From positions 1-64,000 of IMG/VR virus record IMGVR_UViG_3300032401_001514: 64,000 nt of DNA; one strand, written 5' to 3'. The notes below the pieces were generated by a model that saw nothing but the letters and a program-made list of their open reading frames with translations, was not told the DNA's origin and did not search any database. The translations under genes were made by a program, and so were the position numbers. Below, in pieces: positions 56,187 through 64,000 of the stretch. The stretch comes from a virus. How positions within the stretch are numbered: position 1 is the first letter of the stretch; each line of letters begins with the position of its first letter.

Positions 56187-57707
56187 TCATTTCATTTCTT
56201 TAGATTTTATTACTTTAAATCCATCTTCGCTAGAATAAATATTATAACGTAGCACAGAATGCTTCTTTAAAAATTTTACCTGATCATAAAAATCTACAAT
56301 AGCAGCAAATTTTTTATTTTTGTAAGATCTAATAACCCTTCCTATTCTTTGCAAAGCTCTAATACTACTTTTGCCGCCGCTACATAAAACAAGACCATCA
56401 AGAATAGGAATATCAACGCCCAAATCAAAAATAGTGCTTGCTAAAATAACATCAATTTTTTTGTTACTAATTAATTCTTTTACTTCGGTTCTTCTTTCTA
56501 ACGAATCTGCTCCATATAACATTTCGCACTTAATGCCATTATCTTTCATAAGATCAAATAACTTTTGCCCATGTTTAATTTGTTTAAATAATACTAATGG
56601 AGTATAACCCTTCTCTAACAATTCTTTAACATTTTTTATTATAAGATTGTTTCTTGTGTTATTTTCTACAATGTAATTTTTGTATACAGTTTGATATGGA
56701 TCATCCGTTTTTATTTTTGGCACAGAAACAAATTTAATTATTGGTTGTGCTAAAAGCTTTTCATTTATTAATTTTGATGCGCTTATGTTAATTATTTGTT
56801 CTCCAAGAATACTGTTTATTAACAAATCTGTATTATCGTCTCTAAATGGTGTGCCGCTAAATCCATAAATATTTTCAAAATTAATAGTTTTATATATTGA
56901 TTTTATTGTATTTGTTGTTACAACATGGCTTTCGTCAAAAATATGAATTTTAGTATTTTGAAGCATTTTCAATATTTCATAAGTTTGATTTTGATCAGGT
57001 TTGGCTTCTTCTATATCATATTCATCATCTGTGATAATATCTTTTTTGTCCACTTTTAATGCAGCGCCAATTGTCCAAATGCTTGCAATATTTATCCTTT
57101 GTATATTACAAACGCCATTACCAATAAAACCAATAGGCTCATCGAATATGGATGAAAATAAATCATGAAACTGTTTTAATAAGTCAATGCCTATTACATA
57201 TATAATAGTTGGTTTATTAAATTTAGCTGTAATCATAGCTGTACATAATGTTTTTCCAGAACCAGTACAAGCCCTTATAATTCCTCTTTCGTTAGCACAA
57301 GCAGCTTCGACTATTTGTATTTGATGATTTCTTGGAGTTAAGTTTAATGACTTTAGTTTTTCATCAATATTTATACTGTTATCACTATTGTTATATTTAT
57401 CTCTATTATCTTTTTCGATAAAAACTATTTCTTTTTCATTTAAAAAACGTTTTACTTTAAAAAGCAATCCTGTATAAAAATATCCGTCATCTTTGATTAA
57501 ATATGTAATTCCGCTCCAACCATTTTTATATGCTGTTGTATATTCAACCCCAGCAATTTTATATGATAGTTCGGATTTTAATGAATTAAATAGTTTAGTA
57601 TCGCTGGTTATAAATTGACAAAATTTATTGTTGTGAATTATAATTTGGTTTTCTAAATCGTCTTGATTATTTATTACATTAATTTTTATTTTACGTTTTT
57701 TATTCAT
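56187..57707 (-). CDS. Superfamily 2 DNA/RNA helicase (UvsW-like)
   Basis: The 506-aa protein has an N-terminal accessory part and an SF2 core: Q-region TPRNHQIQIVEAA, motif I RACTGSGKTLC, motif II FDESHVV, motif III GFSGTPFRDD, motif IV to V ILASTIFDLGVDIP and motif VI ALQRIGRVIRS. This resembles T4 UvsW and related phage helicases that remodel branched DNA. It is encoded between the tubulin-like gene and the replication cluster. DNA repair or recombination-dependent replication is a likely role. Confidence 0.9.
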   Translation of the reverse strand: MNKKRKIKINVINNQDDLENQIIIHNNKFCQFITSDTKLFNSLKSELSYKIAGVEYTTAYKNGWSGITYLIKDDGYFYTGLLFKVKRFLNEKEIVFIEKDNRDKYNNSDNSINIDEKLKSLNLTPRNHQIQIVEAACANERGIIRACTGSGKTLCTAMITAKFNKPTIIYVIGIDLLKQFHDLFSSIFDEPIGFIGNGVCNIQRINIASIWTIGAALKVDKKDIITDDEYDIEEAKPDQNQTYEILKMLQNTKIHIFDESHVVTTNTIKSIYKTINFENIYGFSGTPFRDDNTDLLINSILGEQIINISASKLINEKLLAQPIIKFVSVPKIKTDDPYQTVYKNYIVENNTRNNLIIKNVKELLEKGYTPLVLFKQIKHGQKLFDLMKDNGIKCEMLYGADSLERRTEVKELISNKKIDVILASTIFDLGVDIPILDGLVLCSGGKSSIRALQRIGRVIRSYKNKKFAAIVDFYDQVKFLKKHSVLRYNIYSSEDGFKVIKSKEMK

Positions 57708-57731
57708 ATTTGTGTCGCAAACAATGACACA

Positions 57732-59102
57732 CTATTTCTTTCTAAGATCTGTTACTCCGGAACCAAACACCTTGCTGAATTTAGAACTCTTCTTTTTAAT
57801 CTGTTGACGAATACGATCTGCCTCAGATGTAGCCTTCTCTGTTCCAGTATCAAGTGTTAGATTTAGATTGCGAGTATCCGCTCTATCTTTTGCCTTTGCG
57901 GCATCAGCTTGTGCTTCAGTCTTTAATTGTTTAACTCTAATGTCGGGCAATCCTAAACCCGAGAACATAGAGTAAACCTTAACAACATCCTCTTCTATAT
58001 CCGCAGTATAAATGCCTTTGAATACAGCTTCGGCATGCCCACAAACATCACGAATTAATTCCATAGCCAAATTAACACTGCCATTTGGTATTTCGCTCCA
58101 AACTTTTTTATTGGCTACAAAAAATACCCCGGCGTATCTCGTTTGTTTCAAATCAAATCCGCTAGCAAGCAAACCTGAATCCAAGTTATCTACAACTGAT
58201 TCGGCTAGCGCCATTGATTCTTGATAGTTAGCAATAGTCATTTCTCCATAAACGGATAATCCCTCGCCATCAATAAATAATTTCGCAAACTCCATTGAGT
58301 CCAAGCTCTTAACGGCCGAAGCTTCAGAAGAAAATCTATTAAATGCGTCAATTGGTTCAACGATTGCCTGATTACTTATGTTAAAGAAATCCATTATTCC
58401 AACGTCATTATATATGGATTCAATTTTAGCATTATCCACAACAATAAGGTTACTGATAGATTTGCTTTGTGTAAGTTTGGCTAACTTAGACAATGTATGA
58501 AGGGCATTGTTTTTTGTCTGTGTATCATCTGTGCTCATAGGGAGAACAGTAATAACAGTAACTGGCTTTCCTGTAGCAGTTAATACATCAATCATTGTTT
58601 CACACGAGCCAGCTCCTGATCCTCCGCCTAAGCTGAGACACAATAGAAATACTTGCGAGTCTCCAAGCTTATCGTGAACCAATTGATTAATACCGTCGCG
58701 ATGTTTTTCGGCAGCTTCGGCTCCAATGTCAATATCTTTTGCTGCACCGCCAATGCCATGCTCTAATAAATATTTGTTATCTTCTGGAATTTTAATATGT
58801 TCTAAATCCTGAGAGGCAGTATTAAAACAAATGGAAGAATAACCTAAATTATAAAAAGACTCTGCCAATCTAGAGCCAGCCTGCCCCGTTCCTACTACAC
58901 CGAATTCAATACTTCGTTTCTTCTTCTGTATAATTTTTGGCGGCATGGCGTTTTCCTTTTGTTTGCTAGCGAGCTTTGCTCTTAGTTCTTGAAGCTTCTG
59001 TTGATCCACTTCGTCATCTTTTTGACTTACATCTTCGTTTGATATATCATCATGGATTTGCTTTTGTTCTTGTGTTATATCTTCGTTTTTTACACCACTC
59101 AT
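57732..59102 (-). CDS. Tubulin/FtsZ-superfamily GTPase
   Basis: The start is placed at the ATG at 59102 (MSGVKNEDITQEQKQ) with GGAAAAAA upstream. After an acidic 65-residue N-terminus the GTPase begins: FGVVGTGQAGSRLAESFYNL (strand 1 and nucleotide loop) and LCLSLGGGSGAGSCETM (the tubulin signature, here GGGSGAGS). MSTDDTQTKNNALHTL and later strands follow. The C-terminus (about 400-456) is basic and probably flexible. Phage tubulins such as PhuZ form filaments that centre a replication compartment. Whether this one polymerises is unknown, and the nearby genes contain no recognised nuclear-shell gene. Confidence 0.85.
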   Translation of the reverse strand: MSGVKNEDITQEQKQIHDDISNEDVSQKDDEVDQQKLQELRAKLASKQKENAMPPKIIQKKKRSIEFGVVGTGQAGSRLAESFYNLGYSSICFNTASQDLEHIKIPEDNKYLLEHGIGGAAKDIDIGAEAAEKHRDGINQLVHDKLGDSQVFLLCLSLGGGSGAGSCETMIDVLTATGKPVTVITVLPMSTDDTQTKNNALHTLSKLAKLTQSKSISNLIVVDNAKIESIYNDVGIMDFFNISNQAIVEPIDAFNRFSSEASAVKSLDSMEFAKLFIDGEGLSVYGEMTIANYQESMALAESVVDNLDSGLLASGFDLKQTRYAGVFFVANKKVWSEIPNGSVNLAMELIRDVCGHAEAVFKGIYTADIEEDVVKVYSMFSGLGLPDIRVKQLKTEAQADAAKAKDRADTRNLNLTLDTGTEKATSEADRIRQQIKKKSSKFSKVFGSGVTDLRKK

Positions 59103-60079
59103 TGCTTTTTTCCTTCTGTTAATCTTAGAAACCATTGATTGTTATTATACCAATCCAAAGTTTGTTTTAACCCTTGTTTAAATTTGAATTTTGGTTCCCA
59201 TCCAAGGGTTTTAAGTTTATCGTTGGTTGTTGAATATCTATAATCATGCCAAGATCTATCTTTTACAAATTTAAGCAGATTATGTCCTCGACCTAATATA
59301 TTAGCTATTTGTTGGAACATCTCTACGTTAGTAATTTCTTGCTTGGCCGAAATATTATAAACTTCATTTAACGGCGCATGTTCAATTATTTTTATTATTG
59401 CATCACAATTATCCTGAACATGAATCCAACTTCTTATCTCCATTCCTTGACCATAAATAGGAGCCTCATATCCATCCAATATATGCGAAATTATTGACGG
59501 AATTAGATTTTTATTAGACTGTCTTGGGCCATAATTATTACAAGATCTAGTAATGTTAAATGGCAGTCCATAAGTTTCATGGGCGGCTTTTACGATTAGC
59601 TCTCCAGCTGCTTTGGATGCCGAGAAAGCGTTTCGTGGATTTAATGGAGAGTCCTCTGTCCAAGATGGAGAGTCCTCACTAGTTAGCTGTCCGTATACTT
59701 CGTCAGTGCTAGTATAGATGAATCGCTCAACTCCCCAACGAACAGCGGCATCAGCCATTGTTTGTGTGCCAAGAACATTAGATGTAATAAATTTTTGAGA
59801 CTCATCTATAGAATGGTCGCTATAATTTTCAACAGCTCCATGTATAACAATATCCGGCCTTTCGACTTCAAATACTATATTAACAAAATGTTTATCAGCA
59901 GCATCACCAACATAAAATATATGGTTCTTATTGGTATATATTGTATTAAGAACGCTACTATTAGTTATTTTATCTATACTAACAATTTGGTAAGCCGAAG
60001 AATCCTTTAAAACTTTACGAATAAAGTTAGAAAAAATAAATCCTCCAGAACCTGATATTAATATTTTCTTTTTTGTCAT
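59099..60079 (-). CDS. NAD-dependent sugar dehydratase/epimerase, RfbB-like (extended SDR)
   Basis: The 326-aa protein has the Rossmann loop ISGSGGFIFSNFIRK, IHGAVENYSDHS, TSTDEVYGQLT and the downstream SASKAAGELI. This is the layout of dTDP-glucose 4,6-dehydratase. The catalytic Tyr of YxxxK is Phe here (NAFSASKAAG), although the Lys is present. Substrate-site parts RSCNNYGPRQ and IRSWIHVQDNC are intact. Loss of the Tyr hydroxyl should strongly reduce normal chemistry, so it may be inactive or use a different residue. The stop overlaps the tubulin-like gene start by 4 nt. Confidence 0.83.
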   Translation of the reverse strand: MTKKKILISGSGGFIFSNFIRKVLKDSSAYQIVSIDKITNSSVLNTIYTNKNHIFYVGDAADKHFVNIVFEVERPDIVIHGAVENYSDHSIDESQKFITSNVLGTQTMADAAVRWGVERFIYTSTDEVYGQLTSEDSPSWTEDSPLNPRNAFSASKAAGELIVKAAHETYGLPFNITRSCNNYGPRQSNKNLIPSIISHILDGYEAPIYGQGMEIRSWIHVQDNCDAIIKIIEHAPLNEVYNISAKQEITNVEMFQQIANILGRGHNLLKFVKDRSWHDYRYSTTNDKLKTLGWEPKFKFKQGLKQTLDWYNNNQWFLRLTEGKKQ

Positions 60080-60103
60080 ACATTTTTATGATTGTAAAGG
60101 TTG

Positions 60104-60940
60104 TTAATAGCAACGCTTAAACATTTGGCGTTTGGCAGCATCGCTTATTGGCCCGATAGAATTTGCTGAGCGCCCACGACCGTTAGAATCGGAAGGGAAT
60201 AGTTCATTGGCCAAGGTATCTGTAATAACACTATGAATTTCCTCTTTGCTTGGGAGCTTTATATTTTCTACATCTTCCGTTTCAAGACTCTTATAAGCAG
60301 AAGCTAATATTTTATTAACTAGTAATAGCTTTCGTTTTGCTTGCCAATACTCTTTGGTAGCATCAGCAACTAGATTCTCAAACTGCTGAACCCTTTGCAA
60401 AGCAGAGCGAGTGATGAGCCATGCAGCTAAACCGGCTGTTGCATTGCCATCATTTTCTGAACTAGTAGCACCGGCTGTTGCATTGCCATCATTTTCTGAA
60501 CTAGTAGCACCGGCTGTTGCATTGCCATCATTTTCTGAACTAGTAGCTCCATATGTATTTTGGAAAGCATCAGCTACACTTTCCGGTAATTCATATTGGT
60601 ACGGTCCTTCGAGGCCCCCGGCAAGGTCGTTGTGCCCATAGTCAAACCCAATAACCTTCTTTAATTTTCTGATGGTTTGATCGATTGTGTTACCAGATTT
60701 GGTTTTAACAAAATCAGGAACAACCGCCTTTGGTTGCGAAGTTAAATCCTGTGCTAAATTATCATAACCCAATTGTGAGGCTATTGAGCTAGCCATATTA
60801 GGCCTGGCTTCATTTACTCTGCGCACTCGTATAGTTGCTTTCTTGCCAAGCTTGCTTTTTTGAGATTTGATTTTAGATTTGGCGCGGCTTACAGACCGGG
60901 CTACGTTAACTTCGGAAGAGCTTCTTGTTTTATTTTTCAT
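60104..60940 (-). CDS. Hypothetical protein with three 13-residue repeats
   Basis: The 278-aa protein starts with a basic region (about 1-42, SRAKSKIKSQKSKLGKKA). GFDYGHNDLAGGLEGPYQYE follows, then three perfect copies of GATSSENDGNATA (about 131-169) and a helical C-terminal half. The basic start and low-complexity linker suggest a DNA-associated or virion-packaged protein, as in internal head proteins, but this is a guess. It lies between two nucleotide-sugar genes. Confidence 0.68.
   Translation of the reverse strand: MKNKTRSSSEVNVARSVSRAKSKIKSQKSKLGKKATIRVRRVNEARPNMASSIASQLGYDNLAQDLTSQPKAVVPDFVKTKSGNTIDQTIRKLKKVIGFDYGHNDLAGGLEGPYQYELPESVADAFQNTYGATSSENDGNATAGATSSENDGNATAGATSSENDGNATAGLAAWLITRSALQRVQQFENLVADATKEYWQAKRKLLLVNKILASAYKSLETEDVENIKLPSKEEIHSVITDTLANELFPSDSNGRGRSANSIGPISDAAKRQMFKRCY
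60432..60548 (-). repeat. Three tandem 39-bp coding repeats
   Basis: Three 39-bp units follow one another, the first two identical and the third differing only at its last base or so. They encode the 13-residue unit GATSSENDGNATA. Near-perfect identity points to recent duplication. The frame is kept with any copy number. Confidence 0.95.
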
Positions 60941-61877
60941 GATTAATCCTATTTACATACCATTGAATTGTTTTAATCAGCCCATCAGTAAAAGGAGTTT
61001 CCGCCTTCCAGTTGAGCAAATCCGCAGCCCTAGAAACGTCTAATCGTCTTTTTGGTTGTCCATCAGAAACTTCGCCAGTAAATACGATTTTGCCCTTATA
61101 GTTTGTTAGATTTGCTATTAAGTGAGCCAGGTTTTTTATAGATATATCACAACCTGTTCCAAGATTAATAGGTTCGGGATAATCTAAGCCAGTCGCTACA
61201 GCTTTGACAATTGCTTGAGCAGCATCTCCGGCATATAAGAATTCACGAGTGGCTTCGCCGGTCCCCCAGCATTCAACAGTCGGTTTATCTTCTTTAACGG
61301 CAGAACAAAATTTATTAATTAAAGCTGGTATAACATGGCTGTTTTCTAAATCTGTATTATCATGCGGGCCGTACATATTTACAGGAACTAAATGAGCGCC
61401 TTTTAATCCATATTGTTTGCGATATTCCTTCTGTAACATAAACAACATTTTTTTCGATAAACCATATCCGGAATTAGTTTTTTCTGGAAAACCGTTCCAA
61501 AAATCATCTTCTTTAAATGGGACTGGACAATTTTCTGGATATGAACACACGCTTCCTAAAGTATAAACATATTCTGGTGTATATTTAAAAATGGCATCAA
61601 ATAAATTGATTGCCATTTTTAAATTAACATGTGTTAAATCGGCCGAGCATTTTTTATTTAAACCAATTCCTCCACAATAAGCAGCCATATGTAAAACAAC
61701 ATCTGGCCTATTTTTATCGAAATAATCTATGACAGAACTTTGATTGGTCAAATCAAGCTGGCTACTACTCGGAGTTAATATAGAACTTGAATTAGTGCCG
61801 AATGATTTGTTTGCATATATTGTGTGCATCACATGTTTGCCCAAGAAGCCATTTGCTCCTGTTATTAATAATTTCAT
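60930..61877 (-). CDS. fcl: GDP-L-fucose synthase
   Basis: The 315-aa extended SDR has LLITGANGFLGKH, LHMAAYCGGIGLN (typical for the epimerase-reductase), the catalytic LGSVCSYPENCPVPF and SGYGLSKKML with the Y-x-x-x-K pair. GTGEATREFLYAGDAA and RLDVSRAADLLNW follow. It converts GDP-4-keto-6-deoxymannose to GDP-L-fucose. It directly follows and overlaps the gmd gene by 4 nt, so the two-step pathway is encoded as a unit. Confidence 0.92.
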   Translation of the reverse strand: MKLLITGANGFLGKHVMHTIYANKSFGTNSSSILTPSSSQLDLTNQSSVIDYFDKNRPDVVLHMAAYCGGIGLNKKCSADLTHVNLKMAINLFDAIFKYTPEYVYTLGSVCSYPENCPVPFKEDDFWNGFPEKTNSGYGLSKKMLFMLQKEYRKQYGLKGAHLVPVNMYGPHDNTDLENSHVIPALINKFCSAVKEDKPTVECWGTGEATREFLYAGDAAQAIVKAVATGLDYPEPINLGTGCDISIKNLAHLIANLTNYKGKIVFTGEVSDGQPKRRLDVSRAADLLNWKAETPFTDGLIKTIQWYVNRINHEK

Positions 61878-62872
61878 TTACTTTCCTTTATTAATTTTTC
61901 TTCTTGGGCTAATTTAAGATCTTCTGTAACCATTTCATCAATCAATTGTTCAAAAGAATATTTTGGTGTCCAGCCAAGTTCTGTTCTTAGTTTTGTAGAA
62001 TCGCCTTGTAGAGAATCAACCTCTGCTGGACGAAGATATTTTGAATCAAACTCAATGTATTTATTTGGATCAAGATCTAATTTTGCGAACGCCAGATCAA
62101 CAAAGTCTCTAACGGAATATTGAGTCCCGGTTGAAACAACATAATCATCTGATTTTTCGGCGGTTGCGATCAAATATACTGCATTAGCCGTATCTTTTGC
62201 GTGACCCCAGTCTCGTCTTGCGTCTAAATTACCAAGGTAAAGTTTATGCTGTAGACCCAGCTTTATTCTGGTAGCAGCGCGAGTGATTTTTCTGGTAACA
62301 AATGTTTCCCCTCTTTTTGGACTTTCGTAATTAAACATAATGATATTTGAAGCAAATAAATTATATGATTCTCTATAGTTAACAGTTGCATAATAACCTG
62401 CAACCTTAGCGACTCCATATGGGCTTCTTGGTCTAAATTTTGTTTCTTCGTTTTGCGGAGGAAGAGTTGAGCCAAACATTTCTGATGACGAACATTGAAC
62501 AAATCTTGTATTTGGGCTGTATTTACGAATAGCTTCAAGGCATCTGATTACACCAGTTCCTGTGATATCCATTGTGTATTCGGGTATATCGAATGAAACA
62601 CGGACATGAGATTGCGCCCCAGCATTAATAAAGATATCTGGTTTTATACTTGAAACAAAATTAATAATAGATGTAGCGTCAGATAAATCACCATATACTA
62701 ATTCTAATTTGTTATCTATATGAGGATCTATATAGAGATGATCTATTCGTTCTGTGTTTAAAGTAGAGCTGCGCCTTTTAAGACCATATATTTTATAGTT
62801 TTTTTCTAGAAATAACTCGGCTAAATAAGAACCTAGTTGGCCATTTATACCTGTGATACAAACTGTTTTCAT
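61874..62872 (-). CDS. gmd: GDP-mannose 4,6-dehydratase
   Basis: The 332-aa extended SDR has CITGINGQLGSYLAELFL, YGLKRRSSTLNTERIDHLY, AGAQSHVRVSFDIPEYT, the catalytic CSSSEMFGSTLPP and SPYGVAKVAGYY with the Tyr-Lys pair, and NLDARRDWGHAKDTANA. These are the standard Gmd signatures, all present. It makes GDP-4-keto-6-deoxy-D-mannose from GDP-mannose. The start overlaps the upstream small gene by 4 nt. Fucose or a related deoxysugar could be attached to fibres or to host surface glycans. Confidence 0.93.
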   Translation of the reverse strand: MKTVCITGINGQLGSYLAELFLEKNYKIYGLKRRSSTLNTERIDHLYIDPHIDNKLELVYGDLSDATSIINFVSSIKPDIFINAGAQSHVRVSFDIPEYTMDITGTGVIRCLEAIRKYSPNTRFVQCSSSEMFGSTLPPQNEETKFRPRSPYGVAKVAGYYATVNYRESYNLFASNIIMFNYESPKRGETFVTRKITRAATRIKLGLQHKLYLGNLDARRDWGHAKDTANAVYLIATAEKSDDYVVSTGTQYSVRDFVDLAFAKLDLDPNKYIEFDSKYLRPAEVDSLQGDSTKLRTELGWTPKYSFEQLIDEMVTEDLKLAQEEKLIKESK

Positions 62873-63123
62873 GTTTTTCCGTACATTTTAGTTGAGCCTT
62901 GTTTATATAGCTTTTGTAATTCACCTGTTTTTATAAGATGATTAATTTTCTCATCAATTTCTTGAATCAAATCATTTCTTTGTTGATTAGCTATATTTGT
63001 TATTTGGGTTGCTTTCGCCATCTCTTCATTAGATACGTCTTCTTTTCTTTTAATATCTTCTGCCATCCATATGCGTAAGTTCACCACGGTAAGCTTATCT
63101 ATTAAATTACCTATTGTTTCCAT
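62869..63123 (-). CDS. Small helical protein in nucleotide-sugar cluster
   Basis: The 84-aa protein is almost all helix, with TIGNLIDKLTVVNLRIWMAE and ANQQRNDLIQEIDEKINHLI. Short proteins of this style (DUF4254-like) sit beside glycosyltransferase and deoxysugar genes in bacteria and phages. It overlaps gmd by 4 nt and the upstream epimerase-like gene by 13 nt. Its exact role is unknown. Confidence 0.68.
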   Translation of the reverse strand: METIGNLIDKLTVVNLRIWMAEDIKRKEDVSNEEMAKATQITNIANQQRNDLIQEIDEKINHLIKTGELQKLYKQGSTKMYGKT

Positions 63124-63908
63124 ATGTTTCCATTTTCTTTTATATCACCAATGGTATCAGATAATAAATTATCATAAGAATATTTCCATTCTACATCAGC
63201 CATAATTAATTTTTGTTTATCTTGCGCTTTATTGCTTTTTTCATTTACAAAATAATTAAAATCTAATTCATTTAATTTATAAAGATCTTTAATAAAATCT
63301 CCAACATGAAATAATCTACCAGCACCAACAACGCAATCATTATTTTTTTCTATACTCTTTGTAACTAAAAATTTAGTATGTATCATGTCTCGATAAAAAT
63401 CTAAATTTCCTACATTTATTTTTGTTTTATTAATAATTGAATTAAAAATTTTACCAAACAAAAAACATTCATTTCTATATACAGAATTAAAATAAAAAGG
63501 ATGTATAAGAACAACCTTATAATATGTATCATCTATCAATCTTCGTTCTTTTATTTTATTTAAAAGCAATAATTTTGATATGGCATATTCATTATTTATG
63601 TTAAAATAAGGATTGGAATTTAAAGATATATGCCCAGATAATTTGTTCCAAAGTTCACAGCTAGTATAGCATACTATTTTATTTGAATTTTTTAATAATG
63701 CCTCAATAATATTTAGCGTATAAATATAATTAGGCGTAATATAATCTATATTTGTTTCATAAATTCTTTGTTCAGCAAAGGTAATATAAACTGATTCCCA
63801 TATGTTATTTTTTAAATAATCAAAATCAATATTTCTTGAGGATATTTTCGTGAATCCTTCATTTGGAAAATATTTTGAAAGCTGAGAATTACCTATTACC
63901 AAATGCAT
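63111..63908 (-). CDS. NAD-dependent epimerase/dehydratase-like protein (SDR)
   Basis: The 265-aa protein begins MHLVIGNSQLSKYFP, a reduced Rossmann start. YTSCELWNKLS follows at the catalytic Ser/Thr position and YAISKLLLL gives the Tyr-Lys pair. A substrate part with DFYRDMIHTKFL comes next. The nucleotide-binding GxxGxxG is weak (GNSQLS), so cofactor binding is uncertain. It is shorter than typical sugar epimerases and could be a divergent reductase. Its start overlaps the end of the next upstream gene. Confidence 0.7.
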   Translation of the reverse strand: MHLVIGNSQLSKYFPNEGFTKISSRNIDFDYLKNNIWESVYITFAEQRIYETNIDYITPNYIYTLNIIEALLKNSNKIVCYTSCELWNKLSGHISLNSNPYFNINNEYAISKLLLLNKIKERRLIDDTYYKVVLIHPFYFNSVYRNECFLFGKIFNSIINKTKINVGNLDFYRDMIHTKFLVTKSIEKNNDCVVGAGRLFHVGDFIKDLYKLNELDFNYFVNEKSNKAQDKQKLIMADVEWKYSYDNLLSDTIGDIKENGNIWKQ

Positions 63909-64000
63909 ATGAGCTATCTATAACCTCGAATTTAGGACATGGAACAATAAATTTCCCACCATTAGCCAAGTACTCTTTTTCTCTATCGCAAAATTCGTTA
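63889..64000 (-). CDS. C-terminal end of a gene cut by the window edge
   Basis: An open frame enters from the right edge and ends at the TAA at 63889-63891, overlapping the epimerase-like start. Only 36 residues are visible (including REKEYLANGGKFIVPCPKFE, then IDSSYAFGNR). The KEYLANGGKFIVPCP part resembles the C-terminal end of sugar C-methyltransferases, but this is too short for a firm call. Confidence 0.45.
   Translation of the reverse strand, partial: NEFCDREKEYLANGGKFIVPCPKFEVIDSSYAFGNR

Noticed and set aside
1-64000. Stop-codon reassignment, as in some huge phages
   Set aside because: TAA, TAG and TGA all end recognised proteins at the expected lengths, and no conserved domain runs through a stop.

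Overview
The window reads as part of a large, AT-rich, tRNA-rich bacteriophage genome of the jumbo or huge type. The grounds are compact genes with frequent 4-nt ATGA overlaps, many very small genes, tRNA genes scattered between protein genes, five free-standing homing endonucleases of three families, a phage-type replication and nucleotide-metabolism set, and two glycine-rich fibre-like proteins. No integrase, IS element, rRNA or CRISPR array was seen. The host cannot be read off directly. The exported proteins (Sec, Tat and lipoprotein signals) imply a Gram-negative-like envelope. The Gly-rich lipoprotein with a Cys-rich tail recalls myxobacterial secreted proteins, but that is only an impression.

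Region 1 (1-17.1 kb, almost all on the plus strand) alternates tRNA genes with accessory genes. About 18 tRNA or tRNA-like genes are present: Pro, Arg x2, Leu x3, Ile x2, Lys, Ala, Thr, Gly, Cys, Met x1-2, Val and Ser x2. Between them lie a SLOG-fold protein, an aminotransferase, a 2H phosphoesterase, elongation factor Ts, a Tat-signal protein, a cupin, a metallophosphoesterase, a lipoprotein, a PcfJ-like protein, an ADP-ribosyltransferase-like protein, an AAA+ ATPase, an RNA ligase, a glucosaminidase and a lipoprotein metalloprotease.

Region 2 (17.1-32 kb, mostly minus) holds translation factor IF-1 and an NAD/ADP-ribose set: NadE-like protein, nicotinate phosphoribosyltransferase, ADP-ribosylglycohydrolase and a full WGR-PARP with an intact H-Y-E triad. 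Next to these are a CCA-adding enzyme (plus strand), ThyX, an IMPDH-like enzyme and a DnaQ-like exonuclease.

Region 3 (32-46 kb, minus) carries a HAD phosphatase, a second exonuclease, glycosyltransferases, a FAD enzyme, a membrane zincin, a deaminase and two long glycine-rich fibre-like proteins behind a group of terminator hairpins.

Region 4 (46-64 kb, minus) is a replication and metabolism operon: methionine aminopeptidase, B12-type ribonucleotide reductase, sigma factor, FmdB-like zinc ribbon, DnaB-like helicase, DnaC-like loader, SF2 helicase and a tubulin/FtsZ-like GTPase. It ends in nucleotide-sugar genes, including a complete GDP-mannose to GDP-L-fucose pathway.

Taken together, the genes suggest a phage that brings its own translation support (EF-Ts, IF-1, MetAP, CCA enzyme, tRNAs, RNA ligase), remakes NAD, and both writes and erases ADP-ribose marks. 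The possible ADP-ribose cycle and the oddly built tRNA genes are the most unusual content. All calls come from reading the sequence and its translations by eye; no database search was run.
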